Below the pieces are notes generated by a model that made no database searches, was not told the DNA's origin, and worked only from the letters and a program-made list of their open reading frames with translations. Of a stretch of 34,356 nt of DNA, positions 5,841 through 13,039 are shown one piece after another. Origin of the DNA: a virus; the IMG/VR virus record IMGVR_UViG_3300022701_000405, positions 1 through 34,356 of that record; one strand, given 5' to 3'. The position numbers and the translations under genes are program-made. Every line of letters begins with the position of its first letter. The first letter of the stretch is position 1.

Positions 5841-7835
5841 ATGCCTGATGAATCACAGACTATTGAACTTTGGCTTAAAACCAGAGAACTGGCACATTTT
5901 TTAAATATAGAAAAAAGGTCGGTAAGAAGAATATGTGAAAAAAAGAACTATAAAACTCGAAAAGTAAAATCAAGAAGCGGTTCCGATGGATGGGAGATAG
6001 CTGTTTCATCTTTACCGCCTGAGATATTAAAGAAGATAGAAGAAGAACGCAAACGTAAGGTATTAGAGAGTCGTGAGGAATTCAGAGGATTAACAGCAAA
6101 TCAAAAGAGTGTTGCTTTAGAACGTCAAGAAATATTAAACAATTGGAGTCAATTTGCTCATGAACGTGGTGTTAAACTGTGGGCATGTGCGCAAGAATTT
6201 TTATCTGAATTGGAGAATTCGGGTAAGAAAGTTTGCCGGGCAACTCTTTTTAATTGGCTGAAAGCTTATAAAAAAGGTGGTATTGTCGAATTGGCACCAG
6301 GAAAACGGGCAAAAAGTGGCGTATCTGATAATACTTTTTCCCCGGAGGCACTACAATTTTTAAATGACACCTGGTTAACACAAAATCAACTTTCAATTCG
6401 AGAATGCTACAACAAACTAGTAAAGATGGCCCGGTTGAAAGGTTGGAAAGTAGGTAGTTACTCATCGGCCAAACGGTATTGTAATAGCATTCCCCCCGAT
6501 GTCCGTGTAATGAGGAGAAATGGTCCGAAAAAATTCTCGGATACCGTAGTTCCCTATATACCGCGAAATCCAGAATCACTTGAACCAATGCAACTCATCG
6601 AGTGCGACCATCATCAATTGGATGTTGCATGTCGCTATCATGATGGCCGGATAATATTCCCATGGTTAACATTGTGGATCGATGTAAGGAGTTGGAAACC
6701 ATTGGGTTGGTGTTTATGTGAAAGGCCAAACAGTGATAGCATTGCCGTTGCATTCTATAAACAGGGTTTGTCTCATGGACTACCTAAAGAGGTTTATCTT
6801 GACAATGGAAAAGACTTCCGAAGTAAACTTTTTGTAGGACGTAAAAAGAAAAAAGAGGAAGATTGCCGATATGATCTTAAACCAATTATAAAAGGTGTTT
6901 TTGATCTATTAAAACTAAAGGTACACTTTGCCCTTCCTTATAATGCAAAGGCAAAGTTAATTGAGAATCTTTTTGGTATTCTAACAAAAGAGTTTGCAAA
7001 GTGGATGCGAGGGTACCGTGGTCGTAATGTTGTTGCAAGGCCGGAAAAACTAAAGGATGAAATTAAGAAAGGCAACATCCTATCCTTCGATGAGTTAAAG
7101 GAAAATTTAGAGGGCTGGCTTTCTTACGAATTTGCAGAAAACCGTAAAATGTGGGGAAAATATCATAAAGGTGATACTCCAAATAATATTTTTTATGCAG
7201 ATAAAGAGCGCAAAAAAAGAATGGTTAGGGAAGATGAATTAATGTTGATGTTAACCGCTCATCCCAACCAACAAAAGGTAAAACAAAACGGGATATGGTG
7301 GATGGACCGCTGGTATTGGAGCGAAAAACTCCATCGCAATTACTATGGCAAGTGGGTACAGTTCCGAGTACCACCCGATAATCCGGATAAGATATTTGTT
7401 TTTGATGATCAGGATTGTTATATCGATGTAGCAGAACGAATCAGTGAACCTCCACACATAGGTATTACAAATGAACAAATCCGAAAATTTAACCGGATGA
7501 AAAAAATCGTTCGAGAAAATGAAGAGAAAAAATACCAAAAGTTGGTTCCTAAGCCACTTACTGATGAAGAGAGAGAATCATTGGCTGTCGATCGAGACGC
7601 GGCCCAAAAACACAAAGAACCCGAACTGCCTGTAACATATATCAATACAAGGTTCCGGGAAGCATTTGACAAAGAAAAAGAAAAAAAGATAAACAGAGCA
7701 GTTATGAAGAAACGCCAAAATGATCTAGATAAGAGGCTGCGCGATATGGCTGTTACAGAAGAAGAGGAAACCCCGGAAAAATTAGCACAAGAAAGAGCAA
7801 ATAAGTATTTACGAGACCTTTATATAGAAGACTAA
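5841..7835 (+). CDS. A: Mu-type DDE transposase (MuA homolog)
   Basis: This protein binds the phage ends and catalyses strand cleavage and transfer for integration and replicative transposition. It is 664 residues, almost the same as MuA (663). Residues about 8-70 form the N-terminal winged-helix end/enhancer-binding domain, about 85-210 a second DNA-binding region, and about 245-395 an RNase H-like integrase core. The catalytic triad is visible: D256 in LIECDHH, D321 in VYLDNGKDF and E375 in KLIENLF. A beta-barrel domain follows near 465-525 (WWMDRWYW), then a long charged C-terminal helix region (about 540-664) that in MuA contacts MuB and ClpX. Gene B follows 15 bases later. All key residues are intact, so the enzyme should be active. 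Confidence 0.97.
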   Translation: MPDESQTIELWLKTRELAHFLNIEKRSVRRICEKKNYKTRKVKSRSGSDGWEIAVSSLPPEILKKIEEERKRKVLESREEFRGLTANQKSVALERQEILNNWSQFAHERGVKLWACAQEFLSELENSGKKVCRATLFNWLKAYKKGGIVELAPGKRAKSGVSDNTFSPEALQFLNDTWLTQNQLSIRECYNKLVKMARLKGWKVGSYSSAKRYCNSIPPDVRVMRRNGPKKFSDTVVPYIPRNPESLEPMQLIECDHHQLDVACRYHDGRIIFPWLTLWIDVRSWKPLGWCLCERPNSDSIAVAFYKQGLSHGLPKEVYLDNGKDFRSKLFVGRKKKKEEDCRYDLKPIIKGVFDLLKLKVHFALPYNAKAKLIENLFGILTKEFAKWMRGYRGRNVVARPEKLKDEIKKGNILSFDELKENLEGWLSYEFAENRKMWGKYHKGDTPNNIFYADKERKKRMVREDELMLMLTAHPNQQKVKQNGIWWMDRWYWSEKLHRNYYGKWVQFRVPPDNPDKIFVFDDQDCYIDVAERISEPPHIGITNEQIRKFNRMKKIVRENEEKKYQKLVPKPLTDEERESLAVDRDAAQKHKEPELPVTYINTRFREAFDKEKEKKINRAVMKKRQNDLDKRLRDMAVTEEEETPEKLAQERANKYLRDLYIED

Positions 7836-7850
7836 AATATAGGAGGCAAA

Positions 7851-8807
7851 ATGGATTTTAGTAATTTAACGGGTGAAAATGAAGTACGTAAAGCCCTAAA
7901 AGAATGGATGGCAATGAATAGTTTTAGCCAGGCTGAAGTAGCCAGGAAGATAGGAAGAAGTGATTCTGTCATATCTCAGTATCTTGCCGGTAAATACACC
8001 GGCAACAATTCAGAATTGACACATGATATCCTTTCTCTGATGGCGCGTGAGTTTACACGGAAACTTGAAAATGTGGAAATTCCAAAGGTACTAACAACCA
8101 ATGCCAAAGACATCCTGGCTGTTTGCAGTCTAGTACATCAAACCAAAGTCATGGGAGTTATTCATGGTGGCAGCGGGTATGGTAAAACAACCGGTTTAAA
8201 ACTATACATGGAAAGACATAATCAATCAATAATGATTACTGCGTTTTCCGGTATTAGCAGCGGCGCTTTAATGAGTATGTTGCTTGACCAACTAAGACCA
8301 AAACGGAAACGTTTACGGCTCAACCATGGATTTATGATGAAGACCATTATTGAAGAATTGACAGGAAAAGACCTATTGTTAATCATTGATGAAGCCCAAC
8401 ATCTTACCTATACATCTTTAGAAAAAATATGGGCAATACATGATGCAACAGAAACACCGGTGATATATTCAGGTAATAACGATATTATCGACCGAATGAC
8501 CGGGGCAAAACAATTCGATTATGACCAGATTTATAGCCGGGTCCCGATTGTTAAAACCCTGGATGGAAAGGTAAAACGTGAAGATGTATGGCAAATCCTT
8601 GCTGCTGTAAATTGTTCAGCAGATACGGAAATAGTTCGTTTTCTTGAAAAGAAAGCCAATGAGCAGGGTCATTTTCGGAAAATAAAACATCTCCTATCAA
8701 ATGCGATAAGGTTTGCCAAGAAAGACAAGATTCCAGTCAATATAGATCACCTAAGAGCCGCAGAACAGCTTTTATTAGGAAAACGTTACTCATCATCAGC
8801 AAATTAA
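7851..8807 (+). CDS. B: AAA+ ATPase, MuB-like transposition target activator
   Basis: This protein coats target DNA, stimulates transposase A and provides target immunity. It is 318 residues (MuB is 312). An N-terminal XRE-like helix-turn-helix is at about 24-50 (SQAEVARKIGRSDSVISQYL), as in MuB. Walker A is GGSGYGKTT at 106-114 and Walker B is LLLIIDEAQH at 175-184. A conserved sensor-like segment VIYSGNND follows near 204-211. The C-terminal domain (about 240-318) is helical and corresponds to the MuB DNA/A-contacting part. A strong ribosome site (AGGAGG) precedes the ATG. Confidence 0.95.
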   Translation: MDFSNLTGENEVRKALKEWMAMNSFSQAEVARKIGRSDSVISQYLAGKYTGNNSELTHDILSLMAREFTRKLENVEIPKVLTTNAKDILAVCSLVHQTKVMGVIHGGSGYGKTTGLKLYMERHNQSIMITAFSGISSGALMSMLLDQLRPKRKRLRLNHGFMMKTIIEELTGKDLLLIIDEAQHLTYTSLEKIWAIHDATETPVIYSGNNDIIDRMTGAKQFDYDQIYSRVPIVKTLDGKVKREDVWQILAAVNCSADTEIVRFLEKKANEQGHFRKIKHLLSNAIRFAKKDKIPVNIDHLRAAEQLLLGKRYSSSAN

Positions 8808-8829
8808 AATTATGGAGGATAGAGAATAA

Positions 8830-9312
8830 ATGAGTAAAAAAAAGACATTCCTGCAAAATTGGGAAGATGTCGGTGTAGAAATCGGCAAATTGGGTAAACT
8901 TATGGCTACACGGAAGTTTATAGTCGGAAAGATCGATGAATTGATTGCCCAGGTGAAAACAGAAAAAGAAAAAGAACTCAATGAAGTGGAAATGAAGATC
9001 AAACAATTATTGTTGAATATTGAGGAATATACTGAAGAGCATATCGATGAGGTTCGGACAGATGAGAGAAAGCACATGACCTTTTCAACTGGTGTGATAA
9101 AAACCAGGTTGGAAACTGATTACAATTACCCGGCTGACAAATTCATAGTGAAAAAACTTGATGAATTGGGATTGGTAGACCTTATTAAGATTACCAAAAA
9201 ACCCGATAAAAGAGCGATTAAGGATGAGGCAGAATGTAATTCCGCCCTCCTCTCTAAATTGGGAATAAAAAAAGAAGAATACATCGCTGTCGATGTAGAA
9301 CCACTTTTTTAA
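8830..9312 (+). CDS. gam: Gam-like host-nuclease inhibitor
   Basis: This 160-residue protein has a long N-terminal helix pair (about 15-85, rich in Glu/Lys/Leu) followed by a small alpha/beta part with FSTGVIKTRLETDY and a GLVDLIKITKKPDK segment. This is the pattern of Mu Gam, a Ku-like homodimer that binds double-stranded DNA ends and blocks RecBCD and other exonucleases. Its position right after A and B matches many Mu-like phages. GGAGG lies 12 bases before the ATG. An inverted repeat follows the stop. Confidence 0.85.
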   Translation: MSKKKTFLQNWEDVGVEIGKLGKLMATRKFIVGKIDELIAQVKTEKEKELNEVEMKIKQLLLNIEEYTEEHIDEVRTDERKHMTFSTGVIKTRLETDYNYPADKFIVKKLDELGLVDLIKITKKPDKRAIKDEAECNSALLSKLGIKKEEYIAVDVEPLF

Positions 9313-9340
9313 AAGATTAACCTCCTATACACAACTTCCA

Positions 9341-9389
9341 CCCAAAAAAGGCTCCGGCCCCGGTAAAACGGGGTCGGAGTCGTTTGGGG
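9341..9389. terminator. Strong hairpin after gam (terminator or mRNA structure)
   Basis: A 13-base-pair stem pairs 9350-9362 with 9369-9381 around a six-base loop (GTAAAA). Two G-U pairs are allowed only if plus-strand RNA folds, and outer CCC/AAA and TTT/GGG (9341-9346, 9383-9388) extend it. No T-run follows on the plus strand. On the minus strand the stem is followed by TTTTTT but has two mismatches. It may attenuate early transcription or protect mRNA. Confidence 0.6.
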
Positions 9390-9405
9390 TTGAGAAAAGG
9401 AGTTA

Positions 9406-9420
9406 ATGAAAAGGAGTTAA
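9406..9420 (+). other. Four-codon mini-ORF in a tandem ribosome site
   Basis: AAAAGGAG is followed by ATG AAA AGG AGT TAA, whose own AAAAGGAG then serves the ATG at 9423. The peptide would be MKRS. The stop lies two bases before the real start, so ribosomes could pass directly on. Confidence 0.4.
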
Positions 9421-9422
9421 AC

Positions 9423-10112
9423 ATGAAGACAGGAAAAATTAACAGAAGTAAACTACTAAAAAGGTTCTGGCTGATTGCAAACTCCATCGGAAAAGAAAAT
9501 GCTTATGATGTAGTTGAATTGTTATATAAAAAGAGAAGTTTGAGTTCTCTCTCTCCAGCAGAATTAGAAAAAGTAGTGAGAATATTGGTTGAGAAATCGG
9601 GGTTTGTCTTTCAGAGCAAAAAAGAAATAGAATTCCAAACACCGTTAAAATCTCAGAGACAAAAACGAAGATTCTTTGTTTTTCCCTGTAATTTTTTTGA
9701 TGATTTGGGATTAATTGCAGACATATCTACCCCTTTAAAGCGAAAAATTCAAGTTATGGTATATGAGTCCGGCGTATCAACAAATTTCATAAAAAGTCTG
9801 GTAAAAAAAATGGCTGTTGGAAATTATTTTGGGATAACATCTGCTCAAAAGGTAATTGAAGCTCTAAAAAATATTAAAATAACCGGATGGAAAGAAAACG
9901 GCCAACCACAGAGAAAAAAGCAATCGATCAATAAAAATAAAGAAAAGAAGGAAGTAAAACCACCGGAACCAAACCCAGTCAAATTACCCCCTTCCGTTCC
10001 TTATTGGGAGCATCCAGAAAAAATAGTAAATAAAGGTAATAAAAGATATTTGATCGATGTGTTTTGGCGTATGGATAAAGCGGGTCATGATTATGTTGTA
10101 AAGCCTAAGTGA
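9423..10112 (+). CDS. Mu gp16-like protein (DUF1018 family)
   Basis: This is a 229-residue protein. Two segments match the layout of the gp16 family of Mu-like phages: an N-terminal helical part with a K..LLKRFWLIANSIG-like start, RSLSSLSPAELEKVVRIL and GFVF, and a later part with KIQVMVYESG and ITSAQKVIEALKNI. Between them is a variable basic linker, and a Lys/Pro-rich linker near 165-190 joins a short C-terminal module ending in VKPK. The molecular role of gp16 is not established. In Mu-like phages it always sits in the early/middle block after A, B and gam, as here. The start at 9423 is chosen for its ribosome site. Confidence 0.8.
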   Translation: MKTGKINRSKLLKRFWLIANSIGKENAYDVVELLYKKRSLSSLSPAELEKVVRILVEKSGFVFQSKKEIEFQTPLKSQRQKRRFFVFPCNFFDDLGLIADISTPLKRKIQVMVYESGVSTNFIKSLVKKMAVGNYFGITSAQKVIEALKNIKITGWKENGQPQRKKQSINKNKEKKEVKPPEPNPVKLPPSVPYWEHPEKIVNKGNKRYLIDVFWRMDKAGHDYVVKPK

Positions 10113-10119
10113 GGTGAAA

Positions 10120-10479
10120 ATGGAATCAAAAGTTGATACTAAAAATTCTGAATTGAATTTGGAGGAACTACTCTCTAAGGCTAGGCTTTCTGGTAAAATA
10201 ACAAAGCAACAAAGAGCTGACTGGATTAAGATTATCTTAGAAAAAAAGAGTAATGTATTGTGCATGAAAGAGTTAGCTCACATTTTGGGGACAAGCTATA
10301 ACAAAATCCAGAAAGCCTGGAAAAGAGGAGAAATTGAGGATTCTGTAAAAATGGGTGGTGAAAGTTCAAGATGTCCGGTACAGATATCCAAGAGAGGTGC
10401 AATCGATTATATTTTAAATTTTGAAGGGACTGATGATTTTGAGGACCCACGGCAAAGAAAGTTGCCTTTCACCTTTTAG
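10120..10479 (+). CDS. HTH protein, possible middle/late regulator
   Basis: This is a 119-residue protein. I chose the ATG at 10120, which follows GAGGTGAA. The N-terminal half is a charged helical region. Residues about 50-80 form a helix-turn-helix of the MerR/excisionase kind (MKELAHILGTSYNKIQKAWK), followed by a wing-like segment (SRCPVQISKRGAIDYIL). In Mu this region of the genome encodes the Mor/C activators. This protein does not show the Mor signature, but it is the best candidate DNA-binding regulator before the lysis and late genes. Confidence 0.7.
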   Translation: MESKVDTKNSELNLEELLSKARLSGKITKQQRADWIKIILEKKSNVLCMKELAHILGTSYNKIQKAWKRGEIEDSVKMGGESSRCPVQISKRGAIDYILNFEGTDDFEDPRQRKLPFTF

Positions 10480-10489
10480 GGAGGTAGGT

Positions 10490-10774
10490 ATGCCAGAAAT
10501 TAAATGTGTATTGAGAAGTACTGCAAAAAATATAAATCAAGATTGCCAGGGTAATGAATCTGAAGAATGTCAAACCTGTACCCGGAGAAAATCCGACCTA
10601 AATGATTTGTCAGCGGATATAATGCTTACAAATAGGATCGGATTGTGCGATTTGTTCACAACAAACCCTATATCAATAAGAAGGACATGCCCAGGGAAAG
10701 GTTATGACCTTTGTATGCTATGTACTAAATTTAAAGGTGCTGTTCATGCACTTGAGGAGGTAAAATTTGAATAG
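10490..10774 (+). CDS. Small Cys-rich, probable zinc-binding protein
   Basis: This 94-residue protein starts at the ATG at 10490 after a GGGAGGT ribosome site. It has eight cysteines, at about residues 6, 19, 27, 30, 53, 67, 75 and 78, including two CxxC pairs (CQTC and CMLC). The spacing suggests one or two zinc or iron-sulfur sites. No catalytic motif is visible and I do not recognise the family. The stop overlaps the start of the next gene, which shares its ribosome site region. Confidence 0.7.
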   Translation: MPEIKCVLRSTAKNINQDCQGNESEECQTCTRRKSDLNDLSADIMLTNRIGLCDLFTTNPISIRRTCPGKGYDLCMLCTKFKGAVHALEEVKFE

Positions 10775-11084
10775 ATCAGAATTATATAAAAAATTTGGTA
10801 GAACGTATGGGACAAAAACAGTTTTAACTAATCTCTCTATTTCTATGGTGAATACTCAATGTCAAATAGGAGAATTTATAAGAAAACATAAGGAAATGAA
10901 TCCTGAATTAAATCTGAAAAATGACTTTACTGAAAGTATTGCACATCTTCAAACCTGGTTAGAACTCATGATTGAACTGTTGCCACCAGAAGAAAGAAAT
11001 CGTTTATCTGAAAAAAAAGGAAACTTTCTTGATAATATTTATGATAGAGTTTTACCAGAAACAATAATGAGAGAAGGTAAATAA
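10767..11084 (+). CDS. Helical phage protein of unknown function
   Basis: This 105-residue protein uses a TTG start preceded by GAGGAGGT at good distance and overlaps the Cys-rich gene by eight bases. It is predicted to be largely helical with no membrane segment and no recognisable motif. It belongs to the run of tightly packed middle genes. Confidence 0.65.
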   Translation: MNRSELYKKFGRTYGTKTVLTNLSISMVNTQCQIGEFIRKHKEMNPELNLKNDFTESIAHLQTWLELMIELLPPEERNRLSEKKGNFLDNIYDRVLPETIMREGK

Positions 11085-11109
11085 AAATAGGATTAGAATT
11101 GGAGGTAAA

Positions 11110-11493
11110 ATGAAACAAAACACAAATGATAGTAATGAAGTAAGGAGTAAAGATGTAAGGAGTAGATCGGTCCTTCTGGTAGAAGGAAGCCCATTATTCC
11201 ATTTTTTATTGGTCGAGTCTTTTCTTGAAATATCACAAGAAAAGATTCAAGAAATCGTTAATCAAAATAAGATGATCGCTTTTTATTGTAAGGATATTAA
11301 CCAGGAAAGGTACATTGATATGAGTGGATTTATTCTATTGGCAATGGAACTCGACACAAAACCTGCAATTGATTTTAAGAAATGGGCTAAAGAAGTGTTA
11401 TGGTTGAATATTTATAATCCCCCGGAAATTTTGAATGAACTTAAAGGACCACATAAGAAAATCCAAGAGTTAATTCAATTGAGATGGGAATAG
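11110..11493 (+). CDS. Rha-like phage regulatory protein, paralog of the 3676 gene
   Basis: This 127-residue protein is preceded by TTGGAGGTAAA. It shares its plan with the C-terminal 124 residues of the gene at 3676: an SVLLVEGSPLFHFLL segment equivalent to SVLLLDNNPLFHASL there, a helix ending in an Ile-Gln/Lys-rich stretch, then RYIDMSGFILLAMEL equivalent to MYFDRTGVFLIALKS, and a C-terminal helix. That order is typical of Rha/ANT-like phage regulatory domains. The two copies in one phage probably arose by duplication and divergence. The target is unknown. The stop codon uses the first G of the ten-G run. Confidence 0.65.
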   Translation: MKQNTNDSNEVRSKDVRSRSVLLVEGSPLFHFLLVESFLEISQEKIQEIVNQNKMIAFYCKDINQERYIDMSGFILLAMELDTKPAIDFKKWAKEVLWLNIYNPPEILNELKGPHKKIQELIQLRWE

Positions 11494-11502
11494 GGGGGGG
11501 GG
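11493..11502 (+). repeat. Run of ten G directly before a start codon
   Basis: Ten consecutive G occupy the whole gap between the stop of the Rha-like gene and the ATG at 11503, in otherwise AT-rich DNA. Such tracts slip during replication. Here a length change would alter the ribosome site and spacing of the ClpP-like gene, and possibly the stop context of the gene before. Confidence 0.8.
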
Positions 11503-12060
11503 ATGAAAACGATTGTTTATGAAAGAGATATAGACAATACTGCCTTCGTAGGTTTAATAAAACAAATAGAGGCAAGTAAAGAAGAAAACGAATTTACTAT
11601 ATATTTTGCATCACGTGGTGGTCATTATGATGCGATGGAATGTATGGTACATTACTTCGATTCTTTAGCGGAAAGGGGAAAAAAGATTAAACTTGTAGCT
11701 TTTCACGAATTATCAAGCGCAGCATTTATATTATTCTTTAGTGCAAAAGTAGATAGGGAAATTCTTAACACTGCTTTTAGCGTAATACATCTGCCTGTAC
11801 TCGATGCAAATAGTGTCCAAATTGCAAATGATGAAAAGATTTTTATGATGAAAGAACATTGTGAGAAAGACCAAGTTTCTATTATACAATGGTTCTCCTC
11901 TTTAGGCTTTAGTGAAGAAGAGCTGCGGCAGGTTTTATACTTTAAAAATGTGATTTTCGATTCAGAGAGATTAAAAAAAATCGAACCTCATGAATATAAA
12001 AAAATTAACAAAGAAAATTTGCCGGAAAGAGTAAAAAACGTTCTTAAAGATATGAGGTGA
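11503..12060 (+). CDS. ClpP/SDH-fold serine protease-like protein
   Basis: This 185-residue protein has features of the ClpP/crotonase-like fold. FASRGGHYDAME (35-46) matches the ClpP SPGG oxyanion loop region. AFHELSSAAFILF (66-78) matches the nucleophile elbow, with S71 aligned to the catalytic Ser. VIHLPV (94-99) matches the catalytic His (H96) loop. The third residue of the triad is not obvious. ClpP-fold proteases serve as prohead proteases in many phages, but this phage already has a Mu I-type protease in the head block, and this gene lies in the middle region. It may process a regulator or host protein, or have lost activity. Only the G-run acts as its ribosome site. Confidence 0.75.
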   Translation: MKTIVYERDIDNTAFVGLIKQIEASKEENEFTIYFASRGGHYDAMECMVHYFDSLAERGKKIKLVAFHELSSAAFILFFSAKVDREILNTAFSVIHLPVLDANSVQIANDEKIFMMKEHCEKDQVSIIQWFSSLGFSEEELRQVLYFKNVIFDSERLKKIEPHEYKKINKENLPERVKNVLKDMR

Positions 12061-12062
12061 AA

Positions 12063-12248
12063 ATGAATATATATCTTATCGGAATTGGATTTATCCTGGG
12101 TATTGTTACCCAGGCACTATCTGAATATCTATCGAGAAAAATTTTTTCTTATATTTCAAAAGGTCTTTTAGTTATTGTTAAAAAAAATGAAGATAATGAA
12201 GATAATGAAGACAAAAACATTAAAGCAATTTGCGAGTGTTCATCTTAA
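12063..12248 (+). CDS. Small membrane protein
   Basis: This 61-residue protein starts at the ATG at 12063 after ATGAGGTGAA, overlapping the ClpP-like gene's end region. One membrane segment lies near residues 3-20 (IYLIGIGFILGIVTQAL). The cytoplasmic part ends in an acidic repeat (EDNEDNED), encoded by a 9-base tandem repeat near 12189-12211. It is the last gene before the terminator. Function unknown. Confidence 0.6.
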   Translation: MNIYLIGIGFILGIVTQALSEYLSRKIFSYISKGLLVIVKKNEDNEDNEDKNIKAICECSS

Positions 12249-12288
12249 AACGCCTCAGTAGAGATGGAAAGGAAAAAGGTAATAAAAA

Positions 12289-12327
12289 GCGGGCAAAGCC
12301 GGGGTGGTTTTTGCCCGCACCTTTTTC
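12289..12327 (+). terminator. Rho-independent terminator of the early/middle operon
   Basis: GCGGGCAAA (12289-12297) pairs perfectly with TTTGCCCGC (12310-12318) around a 12-base loop, followed by ACCTTTTT. It separates the middle genes from the lysis and head genes. Confidence 0.88.
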
Positions 12328-12465
12328 TTAAGAAATAAAAAATCCCACCTCAGCCATCCCCCCCAAAAAAAATTAAAATTCTTCCGCCAAATCCGCCGTA
12401 TCGCTGCATCTATGGTGAAATATCCCTATAATTCAATCATGAAAAAATCAAGCGTGAGGTTTAAC
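12328..12465 (+). promoter_or_regulatory. Intergenic region before lysis genes, possible late promoter
   Basis: This stretch has no convincing gene. A perfect TATAAT lies at 12427-12432 but the expected -35 position (12404-12409, CTGCAT) is poor, as would fit a promoter needing a phage activator. A run of seven C followed by eight A lies at 12358-12372. Confidence 0.4.
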
Positions 12466-12855
12466 ATGACGAATAATGTGGACAAAATATTTAAGCAATT
12501 TCGGAGTAGGAAAACTATTCTGTTTTTCCTGGGGGTTGTTTACGCGCTACTCACTGTCTTAAAAAAGGAGATTGGATTTCACATCGATCCGGAAATGGTA
12601 GTTTATGCATTAGCATTAATCGTAATCTATCTTCAAAAAGAAGGTAAAGAGGATTTAAACAAACTTAAAACAAGTATTCATGGCAAAAAATGGAAAGACG
12701 CAAAATTTTGGGTAGCGGTAAGTGGTGCACTCCTTCCAGTGCTATCCCCACTTTTAGGATTGAATAGTATGCCTGAAGGTGCAGTGAGTACGGGAATCGC
12801 CTGTTTACTAATGCTTCTTTTTAAAAGAGAGAAAGAAAAGGAAGAGAGGGAATAA
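12466..12855 (+). CDS. Holin-like membrane protein
   Basis: I place the start at the ATG at 12466 because TGAGGT lies five bases upstream, giving 129 residues. The frame is open upstream but has no ribosome site there. Hydrophobic segments lie near residues 17-33, 43-60, 80-98 and 101-118, separated by a charged Lys/Glu loop, and the C-terminus is a dense Lys/Glu tail (FKREKEKEERE). Small size, several membrane segments and a highly charged tail are typical of holins, and the next genes look like spanin and XhlA-type lysis proteins. The protein would form the membrane lesions that start lysis. The family is not identified. Confidence 0.6.
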   Translation: MTNNVDKIFKQFRSRKTILFFLGVVYALLTVLKKEIGFHIDPEMVVYALALIVIYLQKEGKEDLNKLKTSIHGKKWKDAKFWVAVSGALLPVLSPLLGLNSMPEGAVSTGIACLLMLLFKREKEKEERE

Positions 12856-12856
12856 A

Positions 12857-13039
12857 ATGGAAGAAGTCCTCAAATTTTTAATTGATACTTTGCATAAGTA
12901 TTTCTTTTCTATTGATGCCAAAAAAAGGAGGATATCAAGTGAGTATAAGAAAAAACTCCAGGAAATCGGAAATGCAGTTGATAGTAATGTTGGTGATATT
13001 AGCCGGATTTCTCACGACGTGCTCAACTCTGGGTTGTAA
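12857..13039 (+). CDS. Small overlapping ORF in the lysis cluster
   Basis: This 60-residue frame has its ATG one base after the holin-like stop, in a purine-rich context. It overlaps the start of the lipoprotein gene by 101 bases in another frame, reminiscent of nested Rz/Rz1 genes. However, its N-terminal hydrophobic part (VLKFLIDTLHKYFFSI) is amphipathic rather than a clear membrane anchor. It may be an inner spanin remnant or simply the leader through which the next gene is translated. Confidence 0.4.
   Translation: MEEVLKFLIDTLHKYFFSIDAKKRRISSEYKKKLQEIGNAVDSNVGDISRISHDVLNSGL

Noticed and set aside
9384-9422. TTG start for the gp16-like gene
   Set aside because: The TTG lies in the outer stem of the hairpin with no SD, while the ATG at 9423 follows AAAAGGAG.
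12304-12465. N-terminal extension of the holin-like protein
   Set aside because: It would begin inside the terminator stem and lacks a ribosome site. The ATG at 12466 has a good one.
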